A DNA stretch of 64,000 bases from Eriocheir sinensis (lineage: Eukaryota > Arthropoda > Malacostraca > Decapoda > Varunidae), in contig NW_026111742.1 in the NCBI RefSeq assembly GCF_024679095.1, forward strand, positions 223,501 to 287,500. Direction: 5' to 3'. The position numbers were made by a program, and so were the translations under genes. This document shows positions 1 to 12,000 of the stretch, one piece after another (position 1 is the stretch's first letter; every line of letters begins with the position of its first letter). The notes beneath the pieces are model-generated. The model saw nothing but the letters and a program-made list of their open reading frames with translations, searched no databases and was not told where the DNA came from.

Positions 1-225
1 TGTGCCCGGCGGTGGTGTCTGTTGTTGTGTGTGTGCCCGGCGGTGGTGTCTGTTGTTCTGTGTGTGTGCTCGGCGGTGGTGTCTGTTGTTCTGTGTGTGT
101 GCTCGGCGGTGGTGTCTGTTGTTCTGTGTGTCCTCGGCGGTGGTGTCTGTTGTTCTGTGTGTGTCCTCGGCGGTGGTGTCTGTTGTTCTGTGTGTGTGCC
201 CGGCGGTGGTGTCTGTTGTTCTGTG

Positions 226-870
226 TGTGTACCCGGCGGTGGTGTCTGTTGTTCTGTGTGTGTTCCCGGCGGTGGTGGTGGTGTCTGTTGTTCTGTGTGT
301 GTTCCCGGCGGTGGTGTCTGTTGTTCTGTGTGTGTGCCCGGCGGTGGTGTCTGTTGTTCTGTGTGTGTACCCGGCGGTGGTGTCTGTTGTTCTGTGTGTA
401 TTCCCGGCGGTGGTGTCTGTTGTTCTGTGTGTGTGTTCGGCGGTGGTGTCTGTTGTTCTGTGTGTTCCCGGCGGTGGTGTCTGTCATGTGTGTGTGCTCG
501 GCGGTGGTGTCTGTTGTTGTGTGTGTTTGCCCGGCGGTGGTGTCTGTCGTTGTGAGTGTGTGGCCGGCGTAGGTGTCTGTCGTTGTGGGTGTTTGCCCGG
601 CGGTGGTGTCTGTTGTTGTGTGTGTGCCCGGCGGTGGTGTCTGTTGTTGTGTGTGTGTGCCCGGCGGTGGTGTCTGTTGTTGTGCGTTTGTGTCCGGCGG
701 TGGTGTCTGTCGTTGTGTGTGTGTGCTCGGCGTTGGTGTCTGTTGTTGTGTGTCTGTGCTTAGCGGTGGTGTCTGTTGTTGTGTTTGTGTGCCCGTTAGT
801 GGTGCCTGTCATTTTGGGGGCGTGCCCGGCGGTGGTGTATGTTGCTGTGTGTGTGTGCCCAGCGGTGGTG
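226..870 (+). repeat. Higher-order block, copy 1, within the minisatellite
   Basis: This block carries an ordered set of rare unit variants. They are an expanded GGTGGTGGTGGTG unit at about 270, a TGTCATG unit at 483, a GAGTGTGTGGCCGG unit near 555, GCTCGGCGTTGG at 725, GCTTAGCGG at 758, CCCGTTAGTGG at 792 and a CCCAGCGG unit near 858. The same order recurs at 2446-3090 and, in derived form, at 22440-23440 and 24260-25185. This shows that segments of about 0.65-1 kb were duplicated as blocks. Confidence 0.8.
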
Positions 871-2445
871 TCTGTTGTTGTGTGTGTGTGCCCGGCGGTG
901 GTGTCTGTTGTTGTGTGTGTGTGTCCGGCGGTGGTGTCTGTTGTTGTGTGTGTGGACCCGGCGGTGGTGTCTGTTGTTGTGTGTGTGCCCGGCGGTGGTG
1001 TCTGTTGTTGTGTGTGTGTGCCCGGCGGTGGTGTCTGTTGTTGTGTGTGTGTGCCCGGCGGTGGTGTCTGTTGTTGTGTGTGTGTGTGCCCGGCGGTGGT
1101 GTCTGTTGTTGTGTGTGTGTGCCCGGCGGTGGTGTCTGTTGTTGTGTGTGTGTGCCCGGCGGTGGTGTCTGTTGTTGTGTGTGTGTGCCCGGCGGTGGTG
1201 TCTGTTGTGTGTGTGTGCCCGGCGGTGGTGTCTGTTGTTGTGTGTGTGTGCCCGGCGGTGGTGTCTGTTGTTGTGTGTGTGTGGTCGGCGGTGGTGTCTG
1301 TTGTTCTGTGTGTTCCCGGCGGTGGTGTCTGTTGTTGTGTGTGTGTGCCCGGCGGTGGTGTTTGTTGTTGTGTGTGTAGCCCGGCGGTGGTGTTTGTTGT
1401 TGTGTGTGTACCCGGCGGTGGTGTCTGTTGTTGTGTGTCTGTGCCCGGCGGTGGTATCTGTTGTTGTGGGTGTGTGCCAGGCGGTCGTGTCTGTTGTTGT
1501 GTGTGTGTGTGCCCGGCGTTGGTGTCTGTTGTTGTGTGTGTGTGCCCGGCGGTGGTGTTTGTTGTTGTGTGTGTGCCCGGCGGTGGTGTCTGTTGTTGTG
1601 TGTGTGCCCGACAGTGGTGTTTGTTGTGTGTGTGTGCCCGGCGGTGGTGTCTGTTGTTCTGTGTGTGTGCCGGTGGTGTCTGTTGTGTGCGCCCGGCGGT
1701 GGTGTCTGTTGTTGTGTGTGTGGGCCCGGCGGTGGTGTTTTTTGTTGTGTGTGTGCCCGGCGGTGGTGTCTGTTGTTGTGTGTGTGTGTCCGGCGGTGGT
1801 GTCTGTTGTGAGTGTGTCCCCGGCGGTGGTGTCTGTTGTTATGTGTGTGCCCGGCGGTGGTGTCTGTTGTGTGTGTCCCCGGCGGTGGTGTTTGTTGTTG
1901 TGTGTGTGTGCCCGGCGGTGGTGTCTGTTGTGTGTGTGCCCTGCGGTGGTGTCTGTTGTGTGTGTGTGCCCGGCGGTGGTGTCTGTTATTGTGTGTGTGT
2001 GCCCGGCGGTGGTGTCTGTTGTTGTGTGTGTGTGCCCGGCGGTGGTGTGTGTTGTTGTGTGTGTGCCCGGCGGTGGTGTCTGTTGTTGTGTGTGTGTGCC
2101 CGGCGGTGGTGTCTGTTGTTGTGTGTGTGTGCCCGGCGGTGGTGTCTGTTGTTGTGTGTGTGCCTGGCGGTGGTGTCTGTTGTTGTGTGTGTGTGCCCGG
2201 CGGTGGTGTCTGTTGTTGTGTGTTTGTCCCCGGCGGTGGTGTCTGTTGTGTGTGTGTACCCGGCGGTGGTGTCTGTTGTTATGTGTGTGCTCGGCGGTGG
2301 TGTCTGTTGTTCTGTGTGTGCTCGGCGGGGGTGTCTGTTTTTCTGTGTGTGTGCCCTGCGGTGGTGTCTGTTGTTGTGTGTGTGTGTGCCCGGCGGTGTT
2401 GTCTGTTGTTGTGTGTGTGTTTGGCGGTGGTGTTTGTTGTTGTGT

Positions 2446-3090
2446 GTGTGTACCCGGCGGTGGTGTCTGTTGTTCTGTGTGTGTTCCCGGCGGTGGTGGT
2501 GGTGTCTGTTGTTCTGTGTGTGTTCCCGGCGGTGGTGTCTGTTGTTCTGTGTGTGTGCCCGGCGGTGGTGTCTGTTGTTCTGTGTGTCCCCGGCGGTGGT
2601 GTCTGTTGTTCTGTGTGGGGTCCCGGCGGTGGTGTCTGTTGTTCTGTGTGTGTTCGGCGGTGGTGTCTGTTGTTCTGTGTGTGTTCCCGGCGGTGGTGTC
2701 TGTCATGTGTGTGTGTGCTCGGCGGTGGTGTCTGTTGTTGTGTGTGTTTGCCCGGCGGTGGTGTCTGTCGTTGTGAGTGTGTGGCCGGCGGTGGTGTCTG
2801 TCGTTGTGTGTGTTTGCCCGGCGGTGGTGTCTGTCGTTGTGTGTGTGTGCCCGGTGGTTGTGTCTGTTGTTGTGTGTGTGTGCCCGGCGGTGGTGTCTGT
2901 TGTTGTGCGTTTGTGCCCGGCGGTGGTGTCTGTCGTTGTGTGTGTGTGCTCGGCGTTGGTGTCTGCTGATTTGTGTCTGTGCTTAGCGGTGGTGTCTGTT
3001 GTGTTTGTGTGCCCGTTAGTGGTGTCTGTTGTTGTGTGTGTGTGCCCGGCGGTGGTGTTTGTTGCTGTGTGTGTATGCCCAGCGGTGGTG
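2446..3090 (+). repeat. Higher-order block, copy 2, within the minisatellite
   Basis: It repeats the rare-variant order of 226-870: expanded GGTGGTGGTGGTG at about 2490, TGTCATG at 2702, GAGTGTGTGGCCGG near 2776, GCTCGGCGTTGG at 2948, GCTTAGCGG at 2981, CCCGTTAGTGG at 3012 and CCCAGCGG near 3078. The offset from copy 1 is about 2.22 kb. Local unit loss and TG-length changes have accumulated between the two. Confidence 0.8.
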
Positions 3091-6000
3091 TCTGTTGTTG
3101 TGTGTGTGTGCCCGGCGGTGGTGTCTGTTGTTGTGTGTGTGTGCCCGGCGGTGGTGTCTGTTGTTGTGTGTGTGTGCCCGGCGGTGGTGTCTGTTGTTGT
3201 GTGTGTGTGCCCGGCGGTGGTGTCTGTTGTTGTGTGTGTGTGCCCGGCGGTGGTGTCTGTTGTTGTGTGTGTGTGCCCGGCGGTGGTGTCTGTTGTTGTG
3301 TGTGTGTGCCCGGCGGTGGTGTCTGTTGTTGTGTGTGTGACCCCGGCGGTGGTGTCTGTTGTGTGTGTGTGCCCGGCGGTGGTGTCTGTTGTTGTGTGTG
3401 TGTGCCCGGCGGTGGTGTCTGTTGTTCTGTGTGTGTGCCCGGCGGTGGTGTCTGTTGTTGTGTGTGTGTGCCCGGCGGTGGTGTCTGTCGTTGTGAGTGT
3501 GCCCGGCGGTGGTGTCTGTTGTTGTGTGTGTGTGCCCGGCGGTGGTGTCTGTTGTTGTGTGTGTGTGCCCGGCGGTGGTGTCTGTTGTTGTGTGTGTGTG
3601 TCCCTGGCGGTGGTGTCTGTTGTTGTGTGTGAGTCCCCGGCGGTGGTGTCTGTTGTTGTGTGTGTGTGCCCCGCTGTGGTGTCTGTTGTTGTGTGTGTGT
3701 GCCCGGCGGTGGTGTCTGTTGTTGTGTGTGTGTTCCCGGCGGTGGTGTCTGTTGTTGTTTGGTTGTGCCCGGCGGTGGTGTGTGTTGTTGGGTGTGTTTG
3801 CCCGGCGGTGGTGTCTGTTGTTGTGTGTGTGTGCCCGGCGGTGGTGTCTGTTGTTGTGTGTGTGTGCCCGGCGGTGGTGTCTGTTGTTGTGTGTTCCCGG
3901 CGGGGGTGTCTGTTGTTGTGTGTGTGTGCCCGGCGGTGGTGTCTGTTGTTGTGTGTGTGTCCGGCGGTGGTATCTGTTGTTGTGTGTGTGTGTGCCCGGC
4001 GGTGGTGTCTGTTGTTGTGTGTGTGTGCGCGGGGGTGGTGTGTGTTGTTGTGTGGGGGGGTGGCCGGCGGTGGTGTCTGTTGTTGTGTGTGTGTGCCCGG
4101 CGGTGGTGTCTGTTGTGTGTGTGTGCCCGGCGGTGGTGTCTGTTATGTTGCGTGTGTGCCCGGCGGTGGTGTCTGTTGTTGTGTGTGTGTGCCCGGCGGT
4201 GGTGTTTGTTGTTGTGTGTGTGCCCGGCGGTGGTGTCTGTTGTTGTGTGTGTGCCCGGCGGTGGTGTCTGTTGTTGTGTGTGTGCCCGGCGGTGGTGTCT
4301 GTTGTAGTGTGTGTGTGCCCGGCGGCGGTGTCTGTGTTTGTGTGTGCCCGGCGGTGGTGTCTGTTGTTGTGTGTGTGTGCCCGGCGGTGGTGTCTGTTGT
4401 TGTGTGTGTGTGCCCGGCGGTGGTGTCTGTTGTTGTGTGTGTGTGCCCGGCGGTGGTGTCTGTTGTTGTGTGTGTGTGTGACCCGCGGTGGTGTCTGTTG
4501 GTGTGTGTGTGCCCGGCGGTGGTGTCTGTTCTTGTGTGTGTGTGCCCGGCGGTGGTGTCTGTTGTTGTTTGGTTGTGGTTGGCGGTGGTGTCTGTTGTTG
4601 TGTGTTTGTGACCGGCGGTGGTGTCTGTTGTTGTGTGTGTGTGCCCGGCGGTGGTGTCTGTTGTTGTGTGTGTGTGCCCGGCGGTGGTGTCTGTTGTTGT
4701 GTGTGTGTGCCCGGCGGTGGTGTCTGTTGTTGTGTGTGTGTGTCAGGCGGTGGTGTCTGTTGTTGTGTGTGTGTGCCCGGCGGTGGTGTCGCTTGTTCTG
4801 TGTGTGGGCCCTGCGGTGGTGTCTGTTGTTGTGTGTGGGTGCCCGGCGGTGGTGTCTGTTGTGTGTGAGTGCCCGGCGGTGGTGTCTGTTGTTGTGTGTG
4901 TGCCCGGCGGTGGTGTCTGTTGTTGTGTGTGTGTGCCTGGCGGTGGTGTCTGTTGTTTTGTGTGTGTGTGCCCGGCGGTGGTGTCTGTTGTTGTGTGTGT
5001 GTGCCCGGCGGTGGTGTCTGTTGTTCTGTGTGTGTGCCCGGCTTTGGTGTCTGTTGTTGTGTGTGTGTGCCCGGCGGTGGTGTCTGTTGTTCTGTGTGTG
5101 TGTTCGGCGGTGGTGTCTGTTGTTGTGTGTGTTCCCGGCGGTGGTGTATGTTGTGTGTGTGTGCCCGGCGGTGGTGTCTGTTGTTGTGTATGTGTGCTCG
5201 GCGGTGGTGTCTGTTGTTGTGTGTGTGCCCGGCGGTGGTGTCTGTTGTTGGATGTGTGTGTGCCCGGCGGTGGTGTCTGTTGTTGTGTGTGTGGTCCGGC
5301 GGTGGTGTCTGTTGTTGTGTGTGTGTGCCCGGCGGTGGTGTCTGTTGTTGTGTGTGTGCCCGGCGGTGGTGTGTGTTGTTGTGTGTGTGGCCGGGGGTGG
5401 TGTGTGTTGTTGTGTGTGTGTGCGCGGGGGTTGTGTGTGGTGTTGTGTGTGTGTGCCCGGCGGTGGTGTCTGTTGTTGTGTGCGTTCCCGGCGTTGGTGT
5501 CTGTTGTTCTGTGTGTGTGTGCCCGGCGGTGGTGTCTATTGTAGTGTGTGTGCCCGGCGGTGGTGTCTGTTGTTGTGTGTGTGTGCCCGGCGGTGGTGTC
5601 TGTTGTTGTGTGTGTGTGCCCGGCGGTGGTGTCTGTTGTTGTGTGTGTGTGCACCGCGGTGGTGTCTGTTGTTGTGTGTGTGTGCCCGGCGGTGGTGTCT
5701 GTTGTTGTGTGCGTGCCCGGCGGTGGTGTGGGTTGTTGTGTGTGTGCCCGGCGGTGGTGTTTGTTGTTGTGTGTGTGTGCCCGGCGGTGGTGTCTGTTGT
5801 TGTGTGTGTGCCCGGCGGTGGTGTCGGTTGTTGTGTGTGTGTGCCCGGCGGTGGTGTCTGTTGTTGTGTGTGTGCCCGGTGGTGTCTGTTGTTGTGACTG
5901 TGTGCCCGGCGGTGGTGTCTGTTGTTGTGTGTGTGTGCCCGGCGGTGGTGTCTGTTGTTGTGTGTGTGTGCCCGGCGGTGGTGTCTGTTGTTGTGTGTGT

Positions 6001-9000
6001 GTGCCCGGCGGTGGTGTCTGTTGTTGTGTGTGTGTGCCAGGCGGTGGTGTCTGTTGTTGTGTGGGTTGGCCCGGCGGTGGATTCTGTTGTGTGTGTGTGG
6101 GCGCGGCGGGGGTGTCTGTTGGTGTGTGTGTGTGCCCGGTGGTGGTGTCTGTTATTGTTTGTGTGTGCCCAGAGGTGGTGTCTGTTGTTGTGTGTGTGTG
6201 CCCGGTGGTGGTGTCTGTTGTTGTGTTTGTTTGCCCGGTGGTGGTGTCTGTTGTTGTGTTTGTGTGAACGGCGGTGGTGTCTGTTGTTGTTTGTGTGTGC
6301 CCGGCGGTGGTGTTTGTTGTTGTGTGTGTGTGTCCGGGGTTGGTGTCTGTTGTTGTGTGTGTGCACGGCGGTGGTGTCTGTTGTTGTGTGTGTGCCCGCC
6401 GCTGGGGTCTGTTGTTGTGTGCGTGTGCCCGGCGGTGGTGTCTGTTGTTGTGTGTGTGTCCGGCGGTGGTGTCTGTTGTTGTGTGTGTACCCGGCGGTGA
6501 TGTGTGTTTTTGTGTGTGTGCCCGGCGGTGGTGTCTGTTGTTGTGTGCGTGTGCCCGGCGGTGGTGTCTGTTGTTGTGTGTGTGTGCCCGGCGGTGGTGT
6601 CTGTTGTTGTGTGTGTGTGCCCGGCGGTGGTGTCTGTTGTTGTGTGTGTGTGGGCGGCGGTGGTGTGTGTTGTTGTGTGTGTGGCGGGGGGTGGTGTCTG
6701 TGGGTGTGTGTGTGCCCGGCGGTGATGTCTGTTTTTGTGTGTGTGTGCCCGGCGGTGGTGTCTGTTGTTGTGTGTGTGTGCCCGGCGGTGGTGTCTGTTG
6801 TTGTGTGTGTGTGCCCGGCGGTGGTGTCTGTTGTTGTGTGTGTGTGTGCCCGGCGGTGGTGTCTGTTGTTGTGTGTGTGTGCCCGGCGGTGGTGTCTGTT
6901 GTTGTGTGTGTGTGCCCGGCGGTGGTGTCTGTTGTTGTGTGTGTGTGCCCGGCGGTGGTGTCTGTTGTTGTGTGTGTGTGACAGCCCGGCGGTTGTGTCT
7001 TTTGTTGTGTGTTTGCCCGGCGGTGGTGTCTGTGGTTGTGGGTGTGTGCCCGGCGGTGGTGTCTGTTGTTGTGTGTGTGCGCGGCGGTGGTGTCTGTTGT
7101 TGTGTGTGTGTGCCCGGCGGTGGTGTCTGTTGTTGTGTGTGTGTGCCCGGCGGTGGTGTCTGTTGTTGTGTGTGTGTGTGTGCCCGGCGGTGGTGTCTGT
7201 TGTTGTGTGTGTGTGCCCGGCGGTGGTGTCTGTTGTTGTGTGTGTGTGCCCGGCGGTGGTGTCTGTTGTTGTGTGTGTGCCCGGCGGGGGTGTCTGTTGT
7301 TGTGTGTGTGCCCGGCGGTGGTGTGTGTTGTTGTGTGTGTGTGCCCGGCGGTGGTGTCTGTTTTTGTGTGTGTGTGCCCGGCGGTGGTGTCTGTTGTTGT
7401 GTGTGTGTGTGTGCCCGGCGGTGGTGTCTGTTGTTCTGTGTGTGTGTTCGACGGTGGTGTCTGTTTTTCTGTGTGTGTAACCGGCGGTGGTGTGTGTTGT
7501 GTATGTGCCCGGCGGTGGTGTCTGTTGTTGTGTGTGTGTGCCCGGCGGTGGTGTCTGTCGTTGTGTGTGTGTGCCCGGCGGTGGTGTCTGTTGTTGTGTG
7601 TGTGTGCCCGGCGGTGGTGTCTGTTGTTGTGTGTGTGTGCCCGGCGGTGGTGTCTGTTTTGGTGTGTGTGTGCCCGGCGGTGGTGTCTGTTGTTGTGTGT
7701 GTGTGCCCGGCGGTGGTGTCTGGTGGTGTGTGTGTGCCCGGCGGTGGTGTTTGTTGTTGTGTGTGTGCCCGGCGGTGGTGTCTGTTGTTGTGTGTGTGTG
7801 CCCGGCGGTGGTGTCTGTTGTTGTGTGTGTGTGCCCGGCGGTGGTGTCTGTTGTTGTGTGTGTGTGCCCGGCGGTGGTGTCTTTTATTGTGTGTGTGCCC
7901 GGCGGTGGTGTCTGTTGTTGTGTGTGTGTGCCCGGCGGTGGTGTCTGTTGTTGTGTGTGTGTGCCCGGCGGTGGTGTCTGTTGTTGTGTGTGTGTGCCCG
8001 GCGGTGGTGTCTGTTGTTGTGTGTGTGTGCCCGGCGGTGGTGTCTGTTGTTGTGTGTGTGTGCCCGGCGGTGGTGTCTGTTGTTGTGTGTGTGTGCCCAG
8101 AGGTGGTGTCTGTTGTTGTGTGTGTGTGCCCGGCGGTGGTGTCTGTTGTTGTGTGTGTGTGCCCGGCGGTGGTGTCTGTTGTTGTGTGTGTGTGCCCGGC
8201 GGTGGTGTCTGTTGTTGTGTGTGTGTTCACGGCGGTGGTGTCTGTTGTTGTGTGTGTGCCCGGCGGTGGTGTCTGTTCTTGTGTGTGTGTGCCGCGCGGT
8301 GGTGTCTGTTGTTGTGTGTGTGTGCCCGGCGGTGGTGTCTGTTGTTGTGTGTGTGTGCCCGGCGGTGGTGTCTGTTGTTGTGTGTGTGTGTGCCCGGCGG
8401 TGGTGTCTGTTGTTGTGTGTGTGTGTGCCCGGCGGTGGTGTCTGTTGTTGTGTGTGTGTGCCCGGCGTAGGTGTCTGTAGTTGTGTCGGTGGTGTCTGTT
8501 GTTGTGTGTGTGTGCCCGGAGGTGGTGTCTGTTGTTGTGTGTGAGTGCCCGGCGGTGGTGTCTGTTGTTGTGTGTGTGTGCCCGGCGGTGGTGTCTGTTG
8601 TGTGTGTGTATCCGGCGGTGGTGTCTGTTGTTGTGTGTGAGTGCCCGGCGGTGGTGTCTGTTGTTGTGTGTGTGTGCCCGGCGGTGGTGTCTGTTGTTGT
8701 GTGTGTGCCCGGCGGGGGTGTCTGTTGTTGTGTGTGTGTGCCCGGCGGTGGTGTCTGTTGTTGTGTGTGTGCCGGCGGTGGTGTCTGTTGTTGTGTGTGT
8801 GCCCGGCGGTGGTGTGTGTTGTTGTGTGTGTGTGCCCGGCGGTGGTGTCTGTTGTTGTGGGTGCCCGGCGGTGGTGTCTGTTGTTGTGTGTGTGTGCCCG
8901 GCGGTGGTGTCTGTTGTGTGTGTGTGCCCGGCGTTGGTGTCTGTTGTTGTGTGTGATTGCCCGGCGGTGGTGTCTGTTGTTGTGTGTGTGTGCCCGGCGG

Positions 9001-12000
9001 TGGTGTCTGTTGTTGTGTGTGTGCCCGGCGGTGGTGTCTGTTGTGTGTGTGCCCGGCGGTGGTGTCTGTTGTTGTGTGTGTGTGCCCGGCGGTGGTGTCT
9101 GTTGTTGTGTGTGTGTTCCGGCGGTGGTGTCTGTTGTTGTGTGTGTGTGCCCGGCAATGGTGTCTGTTGTTGTGTGTGTTTGCCCGGCGGTGGTGTCTGA
9201 TGTTGTGTGTGTGTGCCCGGCGGTGGTGTCTGTAGTTCTGTGTGTGTCCTCGGCTGTGGTGTCTGTTGTTGTGTGTGTGTACCCGGCGGTGGTGTTTGTT
9301 GTTGTGTGCGTGTGCCCGGCGGTTATGTTTGTTGTTGTGTGTGTGTGCCCGGCGGTGGTGTCTGTTGTTGTGTGTGTGTGTGCCCGGCGGTGGTGTCTGT
9401 TGTTCTGTGTGTGTACCCGGCGGTGGTGTCTGTTGTTCTGTGTGTGGGCCGGTTGTGGTGTCTGTCGTGTGTGTGTGTGTGTGCCCGGCGGTGGTGTCTG
9501 TTGTTGTGTGTGTGCCCGGCGGTGGTGTCTGTTGTGTGTGTGTGCCCGACGGTAGTGTCTGTTGTTGTGCGTGTGCCCGGCGGTGGTGTCTGTTGTTCTG
9601 TGTGTGTACCCGGTGGTGGTGTCTGTTGTTGTGTGTGTGCCCGGCGGTGGTGTCTGTTGTTCTGTGTGTGTGCCCGGCGGTGGTGTCTGTTGTTGTGTGT
9701 GTGTGCCCGGCGGTGGTGTCTGTTGTTGTGTGTGTGTTCAAGGCGGTGGTGTGTGTTGGTGTGTGTGTGTCCGCGGCGGTGGTGTCTGTTGTTCTGTGTG
9801 TGTGCCCGGCGGTGGTGTCTGTTGTTGTGTGTGTGTGCCCGGCGGTGGTGTCTGTTGTTGTGTGTGTGTGCCCGGCGGTGGTGTCTGTTGTTCTGTGTGT
9901 GTGCCCGGCGGTGGTGTCTGTTGTTCTGTGTGTGTGTCCGTCGGTGGTGTCTGTTGTTCTGTGTGTGTACCCGGCGGTGGTGTCTGTTGATCTGTGTGTG
10001 AGACCGGCGGAGGTGTCTGTTGTTGTGTGTGCCCGGCGGTGGTGTCTGTTGTTGTGTTTGTGTGCTCGGCGGTGGTGTCTGTTGTTGTGTGTGTGTGTGA
10101 GCCCGGCGGTGGTGTCTGTTGTTGTGTGTGTGTGCCCGGCGGTGGTGTCTGTTGTTGTGTGGGTGTGCCGGCGGTGGTGTCTGTTGTTGTGTGTGTGCGG
10201 CGGTGGTGTCTGTTGTTTTGTGTGTGCCCGGCGGTGGTGTGTGTTTTTCTGTGTGTGTGTGCCCGGCGGTGGTGTCTGTTGTTGTGTGTGTGTGCCCTGC
10301 GGTGGTGTCTGTTGTTGTGTGTGTGTGCCCGGAGGTGGTGTCTGTTGTTGTGTGTGTGCCGGGGGTGGTGTCTGTTGTTGTGTGTGTGTGCCCGGCGGTG
10401 GTGTCTGTTGTTGTGTGTGTGTGCCCGGCGGTGGTGTCTGTTGTTGTGTGTGTGTTCCCGGCGGTGGTGTCTGTTGTTGTGTGTGTGTGCCCGGCAATGG
10501 TGTCTGTTGTTGTGTGTGTGTTCCCGGCGGTGGTGTCTGTTGTTGTGTGTGTGCCCGGCGGTGGTGTATGATGTTGATTGTGTGTGCACGGCTGTGGTGA
10601 CTGTTGTTGTGTGTGTGCCCGGCGGTGGTGTCTGTTGTTGTGTGTGTGCCCGGCGGTGGTGTCTGTTGTTGTGTGTGTGTGCCCGGCGGTGGTGTCTGTT
10701 GTTGTGTGCGTGCCGGCGGTGGTGTCTGTTGTTCTGTGGGTGTACCCGGCGGTGGTGTGTGTTGTGTGTGTGTGCCCGGCGGTGGTGTCTGTTGTTGTGT
10801 GTGTGTGCCGAGCGGTGGTGTGTGTTGTTGTGTGTGTGCCCGGCGGTGGTGTCTGTTGTTGTATGTTTGTGCACGGCGGTGGTGTCTGTTGTTGTGTGCG
10901 TGTGCCCGGCGGTGGTGTCTGTTGTTGTGTGTGAGTGCCCGGCGGTGGTGTCTGTTGTTGTGTGTGTGTGCCCGGCGGTGGTGTCTGTTGTTGTGTGTGT
11001 GTGCCGGCGGTGGTGTCTGGTTTTGTGTGGGTGTGCCCGGCGGTGGTGTCTGTTGTTGTGTGTGCGTGTGCCCGGCGGTGGTGTCTTTTGTTTTGTTTGA
11101 CAGCCCGGCGGTGGTGTCTGTTGTTTGTGTGTGTGTGCCGGCGGTGGTGTCTGTTGTTGTGTGTGTGTGTGCCCGGCGGTGGTGTCTGTTGTTCTGTGTG
11201 AGTGAGCCCGGCTGTAGTGTCTTTTGTTGTGTGTGTGTGCCCGGCGGTGGTGTCTGTTGTTGTGTGTGTGTGCCCGGCGGTGGTGTCTGTTGTTGTGTGT
11301 GTGTTCACGGGGCTGGTGTCTGTTGTTGTGTGTGCCCGGCGGTGGTGTCTGTTGTTGTGTGTGTGCCAGGCGGTGGTGTCTGTTGTTGTGTGTGACCGCC
11401 CGTGGTGTCTGTTGTCTTGTGTGTGTGCCCGGCGGTGGTGTCTGTTGTGGTGTGTGTGCCCGGCGGTGGTGTCTGTTGTTGTATGTGTGTGCCCGGCGGT
11501 GGTGTCTGTTGTTGTGTGTGTGTGCCCAGCGATGGTGTCTGTTGTTGTGTGTGAGTGCTTGGCGGTGGTGTATGTTGTTGTGTGTGTGTGCCCGGCGGTG
11601 GTGTCTGTTGTGTGTGTGTACCCGGCGGTGGGTGCTGTTTGTGTGTGTGTGTGCTGGCGGTGGTGTCTGTTGTTGTGTGTGTGCCCGGCGGTGGTGTCTG
11701 TTGTTGTGTGTGTGTGCCCGGCGGTGGTGTCTGTTGTTGTGTGTGTGTGCCCGGCGGTGGTGTGTGTTGTTTGTTCGTTTGACCGGCGGTGGTGTCTGTT
11801 GTGATGTGTGTGTGCCGGGCGGTGGTGTCTGTTGTTGTGTGTGTGTGCCCGGCGGTGGTGTCTGTTGTTCTGTGTGTGTGCCCGGCGGTGGTGTCTGTTG
11901 TGTGTGTGTGCCCGGCGGTGGTGTCTGTTGTTGTGTGTGTGTGCCCGGCGGTGGTGTCTGTTGTTGTGTGTGCCCTGCGGTGGGGTCTGTTGTTGTGTGT